Positions 10,903 through 24,600 of a DNA stretch of 64,000 nucleotides are shown here, in pieces (positions within the stretch are counted from its first letter, which is position 1; every line of letters begins with the position of its first letter). The position numbers and the translations under genes were made by a program. The notes under the pieces were generated by a model. The model made no database searches. It had not been told where the DNA came from and saw nothing but the letters and a program-made list of their open reading frames with translations. Origin of the DNA: Diphasiastrum complanatum (lineage: Eukaryota > Streptophyta > Lycopodiopsida > Lycopodiales > Lycopodiaceae); assembly GCA_029204225.1 (NCBI GenBank), contig CM055101.1, positions 40,343,961-40,407,960 of the forward strand, in the 5' to 3' direction.

Positions 10903-12681
10903 AGAGCCATCATGCACCTATATTGGATTTCCAACAATGCATTGCAACTTTTAAATGTGTCATGTGATATGCATTTGTATTACGTTTACTTGATTCAAAG
11001 GATTGGATGTAAATAGAACATGTTCATTCATCAACCTGTACTTGACAAGCATGATTTCCTTCATGTATTGTCCATAGCAAGACGTTAGACTACCTAAGTA
11101 TAAGTCTTTGAGATAGATGAATGCTTTTAACCATGCAAACGCAATATTTGGCCTAAATATCGATTGTCATTTCTTATTGTTATTGTGTGTTTTGCCTTGT
11201 CGTTCATGTCAAACATTCATGCAAGTGAATTAAATATTATATATAATTGATATAGTTCATTTACTTTTCCGTCACAAACATTAATGTCTCTACAACAAAC
11301 TGTAGTCTTTTGAATGGTTCACGATATCATTTTAGCTCAACATCTACCAAATCAAACCATCATTTTCAACATGTATAATTTACGTCTTAGCTTATCAACT
11401 CAATCTACCACCTAAACGATCACCTCATAACTACAAATTCTTTGAACAAACACTCCAGCAGATTCAACAAGATAACTCAGTTTTTAAGTACATTTCGAGT
11501 TCCACTTCACCAATATATCATAAAACTTCAATTTTTCCAATCAAGAGCTCATTAGTTTAAAAAATTCTGTTCAAAAAATCAAAATAACTGAATTTCATGA
11601 GTTAAATTTAGGCCATTTGGAACATTAATTCTAAAATTTTCTAAACAAAAAGGGCATAAGGCTACTTTCTAACCAAAACTCATGCAGATTTTGACAAAAA
11701 ATTGGTTTTAAAGGTGCATGTCCACAAGTACCCCCATAGAGTCAAACCCCAGACCTCAATGTTAGGAAAGGTGCTGTTAACTAACAAGTCACCTCTCATT
11801 GCCAGACATTGCAAGAGTTCAACGGTTACAAACCCTCTATTGAGATACAATTTTAAAATTTTCAGAGGTCTAACACAGTTTTGCAACTTGTGACACACAA
11901 CAATTCTTAGCAGTAGGGTTGAATTTTTAAGGGTTCCAAAAATGCTAATACCTTCAACATTGTCAAAGAACTAATACTTAAAACACCATGGTTTTGCAAT
12001 TTATAAGATGCATGACATTAGGGGTCAGAAGCAACATCAAAATACAACATTCAAGACATTTCTCAAAAAATTCATTGTAAGTATAAATTCCAAGAGCTAT
12101 AGGATTTTATGTTGCTGTTTGCTGATGCAAAGTTGTGGTTTACATGAATTTCACTTTTGAGTTGTCAAAATCTTGGATACTCTCTATAGACATAGTTTTC
12201 ATATACTGCTTTCATCTACCCATTTGTTCCATTTACTCACCAATTGCTAATACAATCATTGAGTGAATGTTGATTTGTGCCTCTCATAACTCTTTACCTA
12301 TAACAATTAGGAAGAATGCAAAATGACTAACCAATCAGTAGATGAAAAATAAATTATTTTGACAGATATATGATTTCAATTCCAAAAACATAAAAGTAAC
12401 TTCGTGGTCGTATATGGCACTATTCACACAAACGGCACAATGGTCAAAAAACATTTTACAAATTGGGTTAAAGGGTGCATCAAACTGACAAGTACAATTC
12501 GTGCGATCTGCCTACAATGTTTTTGATAATGTCCTCCAGAAGCAGCAGCTAAATCAATCTCATGATGACAGATCAGCATTTTATCTTACGTATAACATGA
12601 TAAGCTTTATCGCCACCACTGAGAATGTGGGATAGGCTGCTTTAGAGAAGAAAAAGGTTTTGACTTTGGTTACTTTCACCT
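10903..12681. other. Intergenic DNA downstream of the TFIIIC gene
   Basis: AT-rich, with no conserved open frame. The part next to 12,681 should include the 3' untranslated region and polyadenylation site of the minus-strand TFIIIC gene. A tRNA-like SINE-type head lies at about 11,721-11,805. Confidence 0.4.
11721..11805 (-). repeat. tRNA-derived SINE-like head (A and B boxes)
   Basis: On the minus strand a TAGTTAACAGC segment (11,773-11,783) fits an A-box-like D-loop. About 25 bp downstream, GGGGTTTGACTC (11,739-11,750) fits a B box (GGTTCGANNCC-like). The spacing resembles a tRNA gene, but the acceptor stem is not convincing and no clear 3' tail was seen. I read it as a tRNA-derived SINE or tRNA pseudogene rather than a working tRNA. 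Confidence 0.4.
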
Positions 12682-15600
12682 TCAATCATCCATCAACACT
12701 TTCAAACTGATTGTGATAGGTGACAGAATTGATGTGAATGAAGAACATGGATAGTAGCTGCGCTCCATGCTTGTTTTTGCTTCTGTCGTTTTCTGCTTGA
12801 TCATGTTTTGTAAAAGATAAGGAGCCTCTGCTTTAAAGATTTGTGTCATACGGACATGCAAATAACCTCCCAATTCCAGTACCTGGAGCAACTGCCGAGA
12901 CGTCTGCCAGCGTGAAAAAAACCACAAAAAGCAAGTTTAAGTTTGATGGCAGCAATCAGTCCAATGTAAAACTAAGAGTGTGAACATGAAATTAGATCTT
13001 CTCTACTGTTCATGCTGCAAATGAATTTGCTGCTCACCTGTGGATTTAGAACATCCAACTGTTTGACAAGGTCATCCTGTACAGAAGAAAAGCATACTGA
13101 CATTAAAACTGGAACAGAATAGCTTATTTTCATGGAATAATTCTGTAATTCATGCAAATATACGTTGACTAATTTCATCCAGCTCATCCCTTGTATGAAA
13201 TGCTAACGATAAGCTGAATGGTGGGACAATTACTTATAATGAAGATCTATAATCTCTTGAACCCTCCTAAATCATAAACCCAAACTCCTTGATGATACCA
13301 TAAACCATAAACCCTGAAGCCTAAATGACAAGGACATATTCTCACAGTTATGTACATGCAAAGAGAATTTTATAACTCTATAAGACATTTTGCAAACAAG
13401 TGCAGATAGCTATCAAAAAAATCCAATACCAGTCAAATTGTAAGATGGACATAGATAACAGTGCAGTAGGACATGGCATTAAAAGTTTACCTCCATGATA
13501 CCAGGATTAAGGACCACAATGCCGATAACACGATGTAACAATGCAGTAAATAAGGGCGAATTTATGCAGCCATCCATTGTCAACCAGGGTAACATGGGCA
13601 CAGGGTTGGCTTCCTTTTCCGAAGCACCTTCATTTAAAATATCTGAATAATCTTTGGCACTGAAAGCTGCTTCATTATGTTGGCAAGTTGAATCTAGGTT
13701 CGTAATGCTTCTCTGCTTAGGACTGTCCGATGTGTGCCGCGGAGCTTCTAGCATTAAAAGAGCAGTTTTGCCATCAACTCGAACTCCAGTATGAGCGCTT
13801 GCGTCTAAATAAATGGGAGAATGAGGCATTTCATTCTCTAAAGAATTGATGTGAAAGAAATAGTGCCGGCAGTGAGACATTCCAACAATACGAACATGGT
13901 CGTATGCATTCACCTATCACAGCAACCAACATCTGTCAAACTGTAAAAATTCTGGAGTTCTATTCAGCTATCAGATAGAAAAAATCTAGGGTTTAAGGTT
14001 TAGCGTTTGGGGTATAAGGTTTAACGTTCAAGGTCATACTTCAGAAGATAAGATTTCCCACCTGTTCTACAAGGTTTAAGGATTGCAACGCTTCGATATA
14101 TGCATATACTTTTGCACAATTCACGAACTCAAAGCGTCCATCTGATAGCCACACAAGCAAAGGTAGATGGCGGGAAAATTCAAAAACAGACATTATTTGA
14201 AAAGATCTCTAGGAAAGAAATGAGTGAAGACATAACTAAAGGGTGACATTGCTTGATGCAATTAAGTTAACTTTACCATTGCAGAGGCTTTCTGCTAGCT
14301 GTTCAATCCTTACACCATCTTCACCAGCCTGATCGACAATCTGATATGCTGCCCTTAGCAAGTCACAATTTACGCAATTATTATCCTTGTTTTTTGGGGC
14401 AATAGACCAATGTTCAAGACAAGTTGCAAGATTGAACTCAGTGAAGGCCACAGTAGAAGTTTCCCCAGTTTCTTCTGATGAATAACCCACCGAAAGTGAA
14501 CTCGAATTGTAAGTGGAAAACACTTTAGACCCCTTGAAGTTAGCATTATCACACTCTTTTGTGAAGTCAGCATCCATATTAGCTTCTAAGTTGTTGCACA
14601 ACAGTTGAGGTACTGGCATGCTTGCCAGATGTAAATTAACTTGGATGCCAGGAAATCCTCTCTCTCGGCGGGATGTCTCACAACCCTCCTCCGCATCCCA
14701 TGTCTTCGATCTGGCAACTGGTGCAGCCAACTTTTTCATCTCCAACTTTTTCTTAGTAAAGCCTAAGTTTGTGGGTTCGTCACTCTCACCAATACCATTT
14801 CTTGGCATTGACGGAGATAGTGATAACTCACCAGCAGTTGCTAACTGGAATAAATGCAGAAGCTGACCACAACCAATCTCCAAGGGAAAAGGTATCCAAT
14901 CTTGTTGAAGCTCTGTATTCTTTTGGTTCAGCCAGCTTGAGGTGTTTGCACATGCCTCAAAAGTTCCTTCTGGAAAGCGCGACTTTGAAACGTTGAAGTA
15001 GAACTTTGGAGACAATGTGAAAGCTCTTGTGCTTTGTTGGAATGCCTGAAAAACTCATATCGGTCAAAAACCTGTTAACTGCAAAACACTACTTCGTAAT
15101 CCTAATTAGGAGGTTCAGATGAGGGAGAAATGGCAGATTGTCGAACATACCACCAAATCTCTCTGCCTTAGAAGATTGAAAGCTGCAAAAACATCATGCT
15201 CTTTGAACAAGCGTAGACCATCAGCAAACTGCTTTGGTAATCGGACATTTTCTTCACTGGCAGGTATGTTCAAATATATAAGCTTAATAAATTCAACAGC
15301 ATTTGCAACGCTGATGGACTTCCGAACAAGTTTTTCAAGACCCAGTCTATCATTCAATGATGGCTTCCGCTTTATCCTTTTCAATGATGGATAATTGGCC
15401 AAGGATTTTTTAACAGATCCAGAACGTTTTTGATGATGCAGAATGGATAATTCTCCATCTGATGTTGCTTCCACAGTTGCTACAGAGCTGGAAAGCTTCC
15501 GACGATCTGCCATAAGAGGAGGTTAAATTAACACAAGCAGATTGGATGTTCACTCCAGATCGAATGCATATATTTTATGTCAGGATATTGACCGGCAGGG

Positions 15601-18600
15601 TTTTGGGTTTTGGGGTTAGAAATTAGATCGAGATATTGACCCAGTGCCCTCTGAACCCATCTAAAAGAGAACATTAAATGTGTATTTCCATTCATACCTG
15701 TTTGTTCTTTGAAAGACTCTGCCTCCTTTGAAGACCGCAAGTTATCAAAACCAGAACCAGTGTATGCAATTATTCTTCGACGAGCCAGTGCTTTACCCTT
15801 TATAATCTCCTCAACAGCACCAACTATGGAGTGATCTTCAACATCATCCCAGATAAATCCATATCTTTGAATTCCAGTTTGATGTTCCTTAGAAATGTCT
15901 GTACTTTCTGGGCAAGTTGCTGTATTGCATGATATTGCGCCAGCATTCCGCAGTGACTCAATATGTTGCTGATGTTTCTCATAACGATCAGAAAATAATT
16001 GACACAGGTTCATTATTGCAAATCTAATGCTTGGCTCCGACTTTAACTGAGCCATTCTTCGTCGGCATATCACGGGAGGAGCAGGGAGATCTCGTAATGT
16101 GGCCCAATCAACGCGATTGTATCGAGAACCTAATAACGCACGCTGTCTAGCATAAGACACAACAAGGGTCCTGTAATGACACAAACAAAGAAAGTCAAGC
16201 TCTACATTGTACTACATGATACACATCCTAAGCATCAACAAAAATGATGACAAATCGGTACACTCTATTTAGCTTGAAAATCAGGTTTGAATGCTCCTGA
16301 TACCCTCAACCTTGAGCCATAAACCTTCAAGTCTAAAGACAGCTATTTATACCATAGACCATATACCCTAAATTGATCACAAGGTCAATGTAGATACTCT
16401 CAATGTTATGGGTCAAAACCTCAAACCGTAGGTATTTATGTTGGCATGAAAAAAAGTTGAGCTAACCTGTCCAATTTATCTGACCATGGGAACCTTTTCC
16501 TTCTGAAGGGTTTCAATCCAGAGACAACACTAATATGATTTACACGATATTCTTCCTGCATCTCTTCTTCAGATTCGGCATCATCTTTGCTCTCATTGTT
16601 CTGTTCAGTCGAAAATGATTGGGTAACTCTACCAACAGTTTCTTGCTCTCCAGAGACGTTATAATCAGGTTGCCCTCGGTTTGATTCTAATTCAGCTTGT
16701 AAACAGTTTAGATATTTGTCAGATTTCAGACCTGAGCAAGTACTTACTGACGGAACAACTTCCCTAGGACTGTCACAATTATCCTCAGCCACGGCAGCTC
16801 CCACTCTGCTGATTCCTTTAAAAAGAAGATCAGAAGCTGTCAAGAAAGGTTTTTGCAAGGATTGTAGGCGAAATGATTGGTTTTTCTCATAGGACACCTT
16901 TAGTACCTAAAAAGCACACAACATTTGCATCAAGAAAAAACATTTACCAAAACATGAAAATGTTATTTATAAAGCTTGCGATTGAACTGACTGTAAATTA
17001 TGTGAAGCGAAAATCAATATTAGATGATTCACAGGCAAGTACCTGCTCAAGTGTAAGATTAAGATCCTTGGCGATCTTTGCACATTCTTGAGCTGAGATA
17101 CGCCTCTCAACGCCACCAGCACCAATTCTCTTCAGCAGCTCATTCCGCTGGTCGACACTCATGACGCGAAGTGAAGTCCAAGAACGTAAACCGAAAAGCT
17201 TCATCAAGCAAGCATAAGATTAAATCAAATACACGATCAAAATAAGGAGTCATAAAACATTGGTGCAGAAATTATACATATGTGTCTTACAATCCTCAGT
17301 TCATGCTTATGCGTCTTACATCTCTTGGTTCATGCCTGTGTGTCTTACAGCCCTCGGTTCAATTTGCAGTAACATGATTAGTGATATGTGAACATGCAGC
17401 ACTGTTCAAGTCTAATCTACAACTAAAGGTCTCAGCTCTTTCCAGAATAGTGCTGACTAAGCTGTGATAATTTTGGCCTTCCTACATTAAAACAATGATA
17501 ATCAATTATAGGTTGAATTGAGTGAGTGGTCAAGAATGCAGATACAGCCTTCCCAATGTTCATTCACAAATTTTTATACAAACTAAGAATACTTTCCCGC
17601 ACGAACATAAATAAAAAAGAAATAATGGACTTCAAATTGTACATCAGAGGTCAAAACAGGCCAGCCCTCCTACAAAGGAATGCTGCTATCAAAGTCTCCT
17701 ACAACAAACAATCTTTGAACAATCAACTACTGAATGAGAAGAGAATGAGTTGATTGTCAAGAGAAATCAACAAGATAAAGAGGTCTATGAGTTTCCTATG
17801 AAAAACCATTGAGATTTAATTTTTGTACTAGACTCCACAGGAAACCATTCAAGTAAAGTGGTGGAGACACGGTTGGACTATACCCAGTAGCAGTTTTGAG
17901 GAGATTTTAATCATAATAATGTCATACTATCAATATCCTCATTTCTAGTTAGGGTTTAGTGTTTAGGGTTTAAGGTTTATCTTGCAAAAGATGCACTACC
18001 TCTGGTACATTTGAGCCAGGAAACGCTTGCCTTGCTATGGAAGGTTCTGCATCGGAGAAGAAATACTCCAAGGTCTGCCAATATGCATCCACATCATCTT
18101 TGTTGCAAAAGTTAAATTCATGTCGTGCTCGTGGAGTCACATCCAAGACCTCTGGATTTAAAGCAGGAAGAAGCTCTGAAGCAGGTTCCTCTATAAACGG
18201 ATGTATCTCCATGGCATAGGTTAAAGCAGCCTCTATTGTGGATAAGAATGTCTTTGTAACCTGCTTCCGAGGCTGTAGGATTGGTCCAGAGCCAACGACA
18301 AGCCGAACGAGCTTGAACATGACAATGGCATAATTCACATAAGTATCTATTCAGTCACATCTTTGTAGAAACAAAATACAATGAAACTGGGTTTTGCAAT
18401 ATGCAAGACCCAACCATAACAAAGAACCTAAAATTTAGATTTGCCAACCTTTAGACGTCGCAAGACGTCCACAAGCCATGATAGGCGACCTCTAGCATTG
18501 CCATCCATTAGTTCTGCATGCTCTGCTGCAGGAAGGTCACACAGACGAAGGCCTCGTTTGACTCGATCGGCCAGATTTTCAAACTTCTTGGTTGATCCAA

Positions 18601-21600
18601 CAATCTGTAAGAAGGATTCCAGGGGTATTGCTTGCATAGCAGCACCCAATGCAAAAACCTTATAGCTACCCGTAGTAACTTCTGTAATATTGTGTTGTAC
18701 CAAATTAGTCTTACCATCAGATTCACAGAGACCACTTACATAGTCCCACAAAAACAAATGAAGCATACGTACACGAACCATTTTAGCAGGAACAAATCCA
18801 TTTGCCTGCATAGATCCAGCTTTCTCCAATGTGGATCCTGACGGTGTTGGTATTCTCTTCAAGGGTTTGGAAGGAGACATCCTCTTTACTCCTGTCAAAA
18901 CTGGAAACATACCATTGGATTTCTTCCCACGGCTTACACAATTTGCTCGACTTTGGATCTCAAACTTCCTTACACTTTCGTGTATTCTGCATAATAAGTC
19001 AGGTTGAACCACAATGGATGGAAGGAGGATCACTTCAGTTGTGCGATTTCTTCCACAATTGGTTGAACCTGGCATGTTTAGTAGGACACACTTGCATCTA
19101 TTCTCTCGTTGTAGTTTTTGAAGAACCCGAGTTAATGTTTTCCTATCCATCATAGTTGTGCGATTTTCCTGATCTTCAAGCCATCTGTGCAACTCGGCTC
19201 GTACAATAAACTTTTCTCTCTGAAACACATCAAGCATCCAATCAGCAGCAAAAAAGACAAACTAAGGGCAAGGATCCCTTCAGTTGAAGACCTAATACTG
19301 GAAGACTTGGGGCATATGGATGCAATAATCAATTATATATCAATTTTTTGGCAGAAATCTTACCTTTTTATCATTTTTTACATAAGCATGCGGAGTAGAA
19401 GCTCCTGTGTCTCACTGGTTCATTCTAGCTGAGTCTAGTTCTGTTATGTCCCTAATGGGTATCTAGTCTGTAAATCCAGCCTGTCTTTGCCCATGCCAGC
19501 AATTACACTACTTTCGTTCACCGAATTTTAAGAGCATTTTCCTTCAGCTTGGTAGAGTCAAGGCATGCAAAGCTTTTAGGATCATAAACTGCGGAGATGG
19601 TACAGAAGTAATTGGTCGGGCAAATTCATCCTCATGGGTCAGAGTGTGAGGTATGGACATGGGTGTTAACTGCATGGAGTTAGGCTCAAAGGTGGTTGAG
19701 GTTGCGGGCTCAAAGTTGAAAGGTAGATCTTGAAGAGAGCTGATCGTTGGGTGGCGAGTCTAGTAGTGACCCTTTATTTGTATCAGATCAAGCATGCCAG
19801 TTCATATTAATGGCACATAGGCATAAAGGAGCACGGTAAGGTCAAACCTCTTCAATGCACAACTCTTGCTTGTAGGAAATGAAAACCTTCTTTGGTTTGA
19901 ATCTGATACGATATAGATTTTTTCTCTGCACGTGTTCTGGTCAGAATTGTTACTTGTTGGATGGTTGAATGAGTAAGGGTGGTCGACCCACTCAGATTCA
20001 TTGCATGTCAGAGGTTTGGGCGCACGAGGAACCAACCACAGGATGCACAGTTGATTGCCTTTTCTAGGCACATCTAGTTAGTACAAGTAGCCCACAGTGA
20101 ATAGTCTTCTCTTTCGTTATGTTTTCTTAGTCCCCGGCAATCCTTCATTGTGCATTTCTTTAATGTTGCAACATCTCATCTAAAAAACAATCATCGTGGT
20201 CAGTGGAATCAGATCTGAGGCTAAAAGCATCTAGAATTTCAGCTCAATAAGGGCATAGCTTTCTATCATAGATCAAAAATCTCTTAGCATGTTAAACTAT
20301 AAGTCAAACAAAAGGAGTAGATTTGGCATCTCCTGAGTCCTGATACGTGTCAGGCCAAAGTAACATGATTAGGACAATATAATCAAATCTGATCGTCTAG
20401 GGTACAACTCATGAGTTCTTTGTTTGTGTTGAAAGAAATCAACAATTATTGATTTTATAACTCGAAAAGCAAAAGCATGGCTATCAGAAGACTGGGCACT
20501 ATCTCCAAAGATTGAAGCATAATTTCAGAGCAAAGAGTATGATGCACCTTCCTAAATAGAAAAAGCATCTATATTTGTGGTCTCTCCCCTGTTCCTCTGC
20601 AGCTCCCATGAATCCAAGAGAGAGTAAAGATGGAGACTCATTCCTACAAGTGCTTTCTAAGAGGTGAGACGACAAAGTGCGTTGGATGTTAGGAGAAACA
20701 TTGTTGCTGATATCTCGCAATGATCTTGTGTGGAGAACATCCATGTCTCCTTGGTGATCATCCAATAAGTGTTGGAGGTGCTATGCCCTATCTGGTTGGG
20801 GATAACTCCTTTGCTAATCGTCTGCTTGGCAATGTTTGCAGGGGTGTACGAAAGAAAATTCTCTTCCTCTCCCAATATGAAGTTCCACCAATTTCCATGT
20901 CAGCTTTTGATGTTTTAATCTAAGGATTCCCTCCTCCCAAGGATCGGAGCCTTCATTCAGGTATGAAGTGTACTGTGCATCATGATTGTTAAATGTACCA
21001 AGCAATCAGATTGCCACCTGCAACTTACATCGTTCCATCTCTCTCAAGCAGTGCATGTTGATCTTGTCAATAAGATTAAGAATGAGTGGTTCCATAATGT
21101 TTATGTACTTCTTATGGGAGATGCATGTTGAGGCTTAGGGCAAAAGATCTCCCTCCTACAACTGTTCATGGTGGAGATTAAGCTCTAGGTGCAGTGATTC
21201 TTGCATGGGATCTTTCACTCAAATGTACTGTTATGGGTTTCTCACTTGGAGCTAATATCTTTCCAGTTCACAACAGCACTAAGTTACAGAGTGCGGCATG
21301 TCCTTGTAGCATTTTGATGGCCTGTGTTGGCATCTGTTGCATGTTTCTTGAATCTTCGCCTACTTGTTGCCTGGATTGTACTAGCTTAATTAGTACCACA
21401 TGGATGTACCTCTACCCTTATCCTGACATTGTTGAGTTTGTCCACGAGAATACTAGCTATATGGTATGCAGCTGTGGAACTCAAATTTGCAGGTGATACC
21501 TTGAAAAGGCAAGCTCATGTGAATTCAGATCTATGTTGGATCTTATGTAGGATGATTTCTTTTACTATTGTTGCATAACATACTACCTTGAGAGTTTTAT

Positions 21601-24600
21601 ACAGTTGAATAATGATTGTGCCTCCATTACTTGGGTGATTATTCAGAAAATTAGGTTGCTTCACATCGAGCATTGTAGAACATAATCTTTGCTACTATAC
21701 ATCAAATTTCAGCAAGTATGACCTTGATTATATCAGTGTGCTTGATAAGCTATCAATCTATCATTGCATTGATTTGAGCTATCCCAGTTTCGATCATGAC
21801 TTTTAGCAAAGATTAAACATAGCAGTCCCAACAATATGCAAAAAAAAGCACACCTCCATTTCAATGCAGAGTATTTAACCATAAAAGTTTTCATCACAAC
21901 AGCTCCCTCTGCAGTCAATGTCAATCATACTATCTAATTCTCGATTACAATTTGAGAGAGATCACTGAATAACTTGTATCGACACCCAAGTCCTATGACA
22001 AAATCAACATGCTCAACTTAATAATAGAGGCTGCAGGTTTACATACTATAAGCAGCACTTTGCTCCAAAAAAGCAAAAATCAGATTAGCAACTGGATGTA
22101 ACAAAGTTCCAAACAATAGCTGTGTGTACCTTCAGAACTTTGTGTATAGCGTAAGATCCTAAGGTAAGAGGATGCCTGCCTCACAACTATAGCAACGGCG
22201 AACTCAATTCGCAATTCAAATCATATTCTTAAGAGAAAAAAAAATTTCAAGAATATATATTTGTTTAGCATTTTTATTTTTCCTTTTGAAATTTTGAAAA
22301 GAAAAAGGATATTTTGGAGTTGTTTTCAGATTGTAAAAGGAAAATAATGAATCCACTTGACTATGCTTACAACAACCAGCTTCATAAACCCATTTTCCTT
22401 TCACAAGGACTGAAAGAACATGTTTACCTCTAGTCTTTCTAGGATACGCCTCTCTCGCTGGACACTTGTGGTAGTCACAGTTACACATGGGTAAGGCTGC
22501 CCAACTCGATAAAGTGATGGGTATCGTCCAGACAGGGGAACGTCTGCTGGAACTGCAGAAAAATGCTTTACATCTGTCATTTCAGATAAATCATTACATT
22601 CGGGCTCTCCATAAGAATTCTTTACATTTTCTATAGTTTCTATGTCTATGTCAACTCCCGCCTGTAAGACAGATTCCAAAGTTTCCATCCCAACTTCTTC
22701 GGAGTCCTGTTTGACAATGGGCACAGTTGCATGATCAAGAGTGCTTGATGGACCTGAATGTCTTGTTTTGATTCTTTTCAATGGTCGCATGTCAGGGGCC
22801 CTCTTTCTGTCTGATAATGAACCTTTCTTTATACGCCCCTGTGGTTTGTCTCTGTCCAGGATATGTGTATCACTAGATATGTTTGTTTGTTCCTGTGCAT
22901 GTGAACCTGCTGCTTTACTGCCCCTAGCACTAGAAACATGGCTTGAGGTCCTAAGCCGATACATCATGCACCTTTTGTGGTTCTCAGCTTCAAAAACAAT
23001 GCCATGCTTTGTTATCATATTGTGAACACGATAGTAGTTTCGCTTATTATTCAAGCCAAGACGCTTCCAAATCTGCTATCCAAACAGCTCACTTTTCAGC
23101 TAGCTGAACTTGACCAGGTCATACTAAAAGCAGCACTATGTGAAACTAAGCAAGCATTGCAATTACACTTGCCACTACTTCTACAAGTGCATTGTAACAG
23201 ACACTCGTTCGTTCCATAACTGATTGTGATAAAAGTACAAGATTTAGGGTTTAGGGCTTTCACATCCATCATCGGTAAACCCTCGGCTTGCTCTTTTTGA
23301 ATCATATCAAAAATCTGCTGATCGATTGGGAGCTCCATAACCAACTCCGTAATCTGCCCTCTTTTTCCGCCTTTCAGTAGTTGGTCATTTTCGGTATCAG
23401 TTTGATCAAAAGCTTGCACATCAAACGATTTGCATAAACGTATGCAGGATACCACCTGAAAGATGACAGCAACAAAATGCACATGAATTCCCAATCCTAA
23501 AGTAGACTAACATACCACAGTTTGAGCACTTGATCGTTGATAGGCCATCATCGTCTTGAGGATGCCCTGCTTAATTCAAAGATCCTACAACTTCTAAAAA
23601 GGCCTGCTGCTCCCAAAGTTTTCAATTCTAAGACTCAAAATTGAAACTTATTTTAACCCAGATCAACACCCAAGTAGGAAGATTCGCCTAAAAGAACATA
23701 CATGAGAAAACTTGATGACCCAAAAGTCAAAAGACGGAAGTGTTAAGTCTCTTTTTCAACTCTCCAACATAAAATGAAGTAAATTTTGTAAAGCAAGATT
23801 TCAGTGCTGCAGTAAACAGGACCAAAAGTTGAGTCATACAATCTGACAAGCAGTAATAAGGTACTCCATTTAATGTCGAATGTTTGTTCAACCACCCGAA
23901 GAATGGATTGTGTCCACTAAATTTAAGAATGTGTTAGACAATGACAGTTTCAATGTGAATAGATGAATTCAAACCTTATGATCAATTTCAGCATTGAATA
24001 TTTTGACCAAGCCAGCACCCTGCATTCTCTTGACAAGCTGAAAAAATCAAAAAGACAAGAAATGGACGAATATTAAACTAAACGGTCCAAACCAAGTGAA
24101 GAATCAAATTCTGACACAACGATAAAGATTGTTAATGCTGCATATGGAATATAGAATTAAATAGCATGTTGAAGCTACAGATATAAAGGTAGGAATACCC
24201 TGCGCCACGCACGATGACCAACAGCCATTCGGTAACCTAGGCCCAATTTTATATCAGAGACAACCAGCACCTACATGACAATATGTCAAATAATGGTGGC
24301 AGAAGGAAGCATCTTTGACCAGACCAGCAGCTATTTCAATCGACCACAAAATGTGCAAACTCTAAACCATTTGCCACCCACCGCAAAGAAAAATTTGTCA
24401 TTTCATACATTTAATACCTCTTTATAGAGCTCCACAACATATCAAGCACTAAGTACCTTTCCTTCTGCCTCCTCTAGCTTATCACATATGGCTTTGATAG
24501 CAGGAAGATCATCATTTATTAGTATCTTGTTTCCGTTTGAAGTGGCAGCATTTTCTGCATCGGGTCCTTTCACAGCTGAAGAATTTGTTTCACATGAAAA

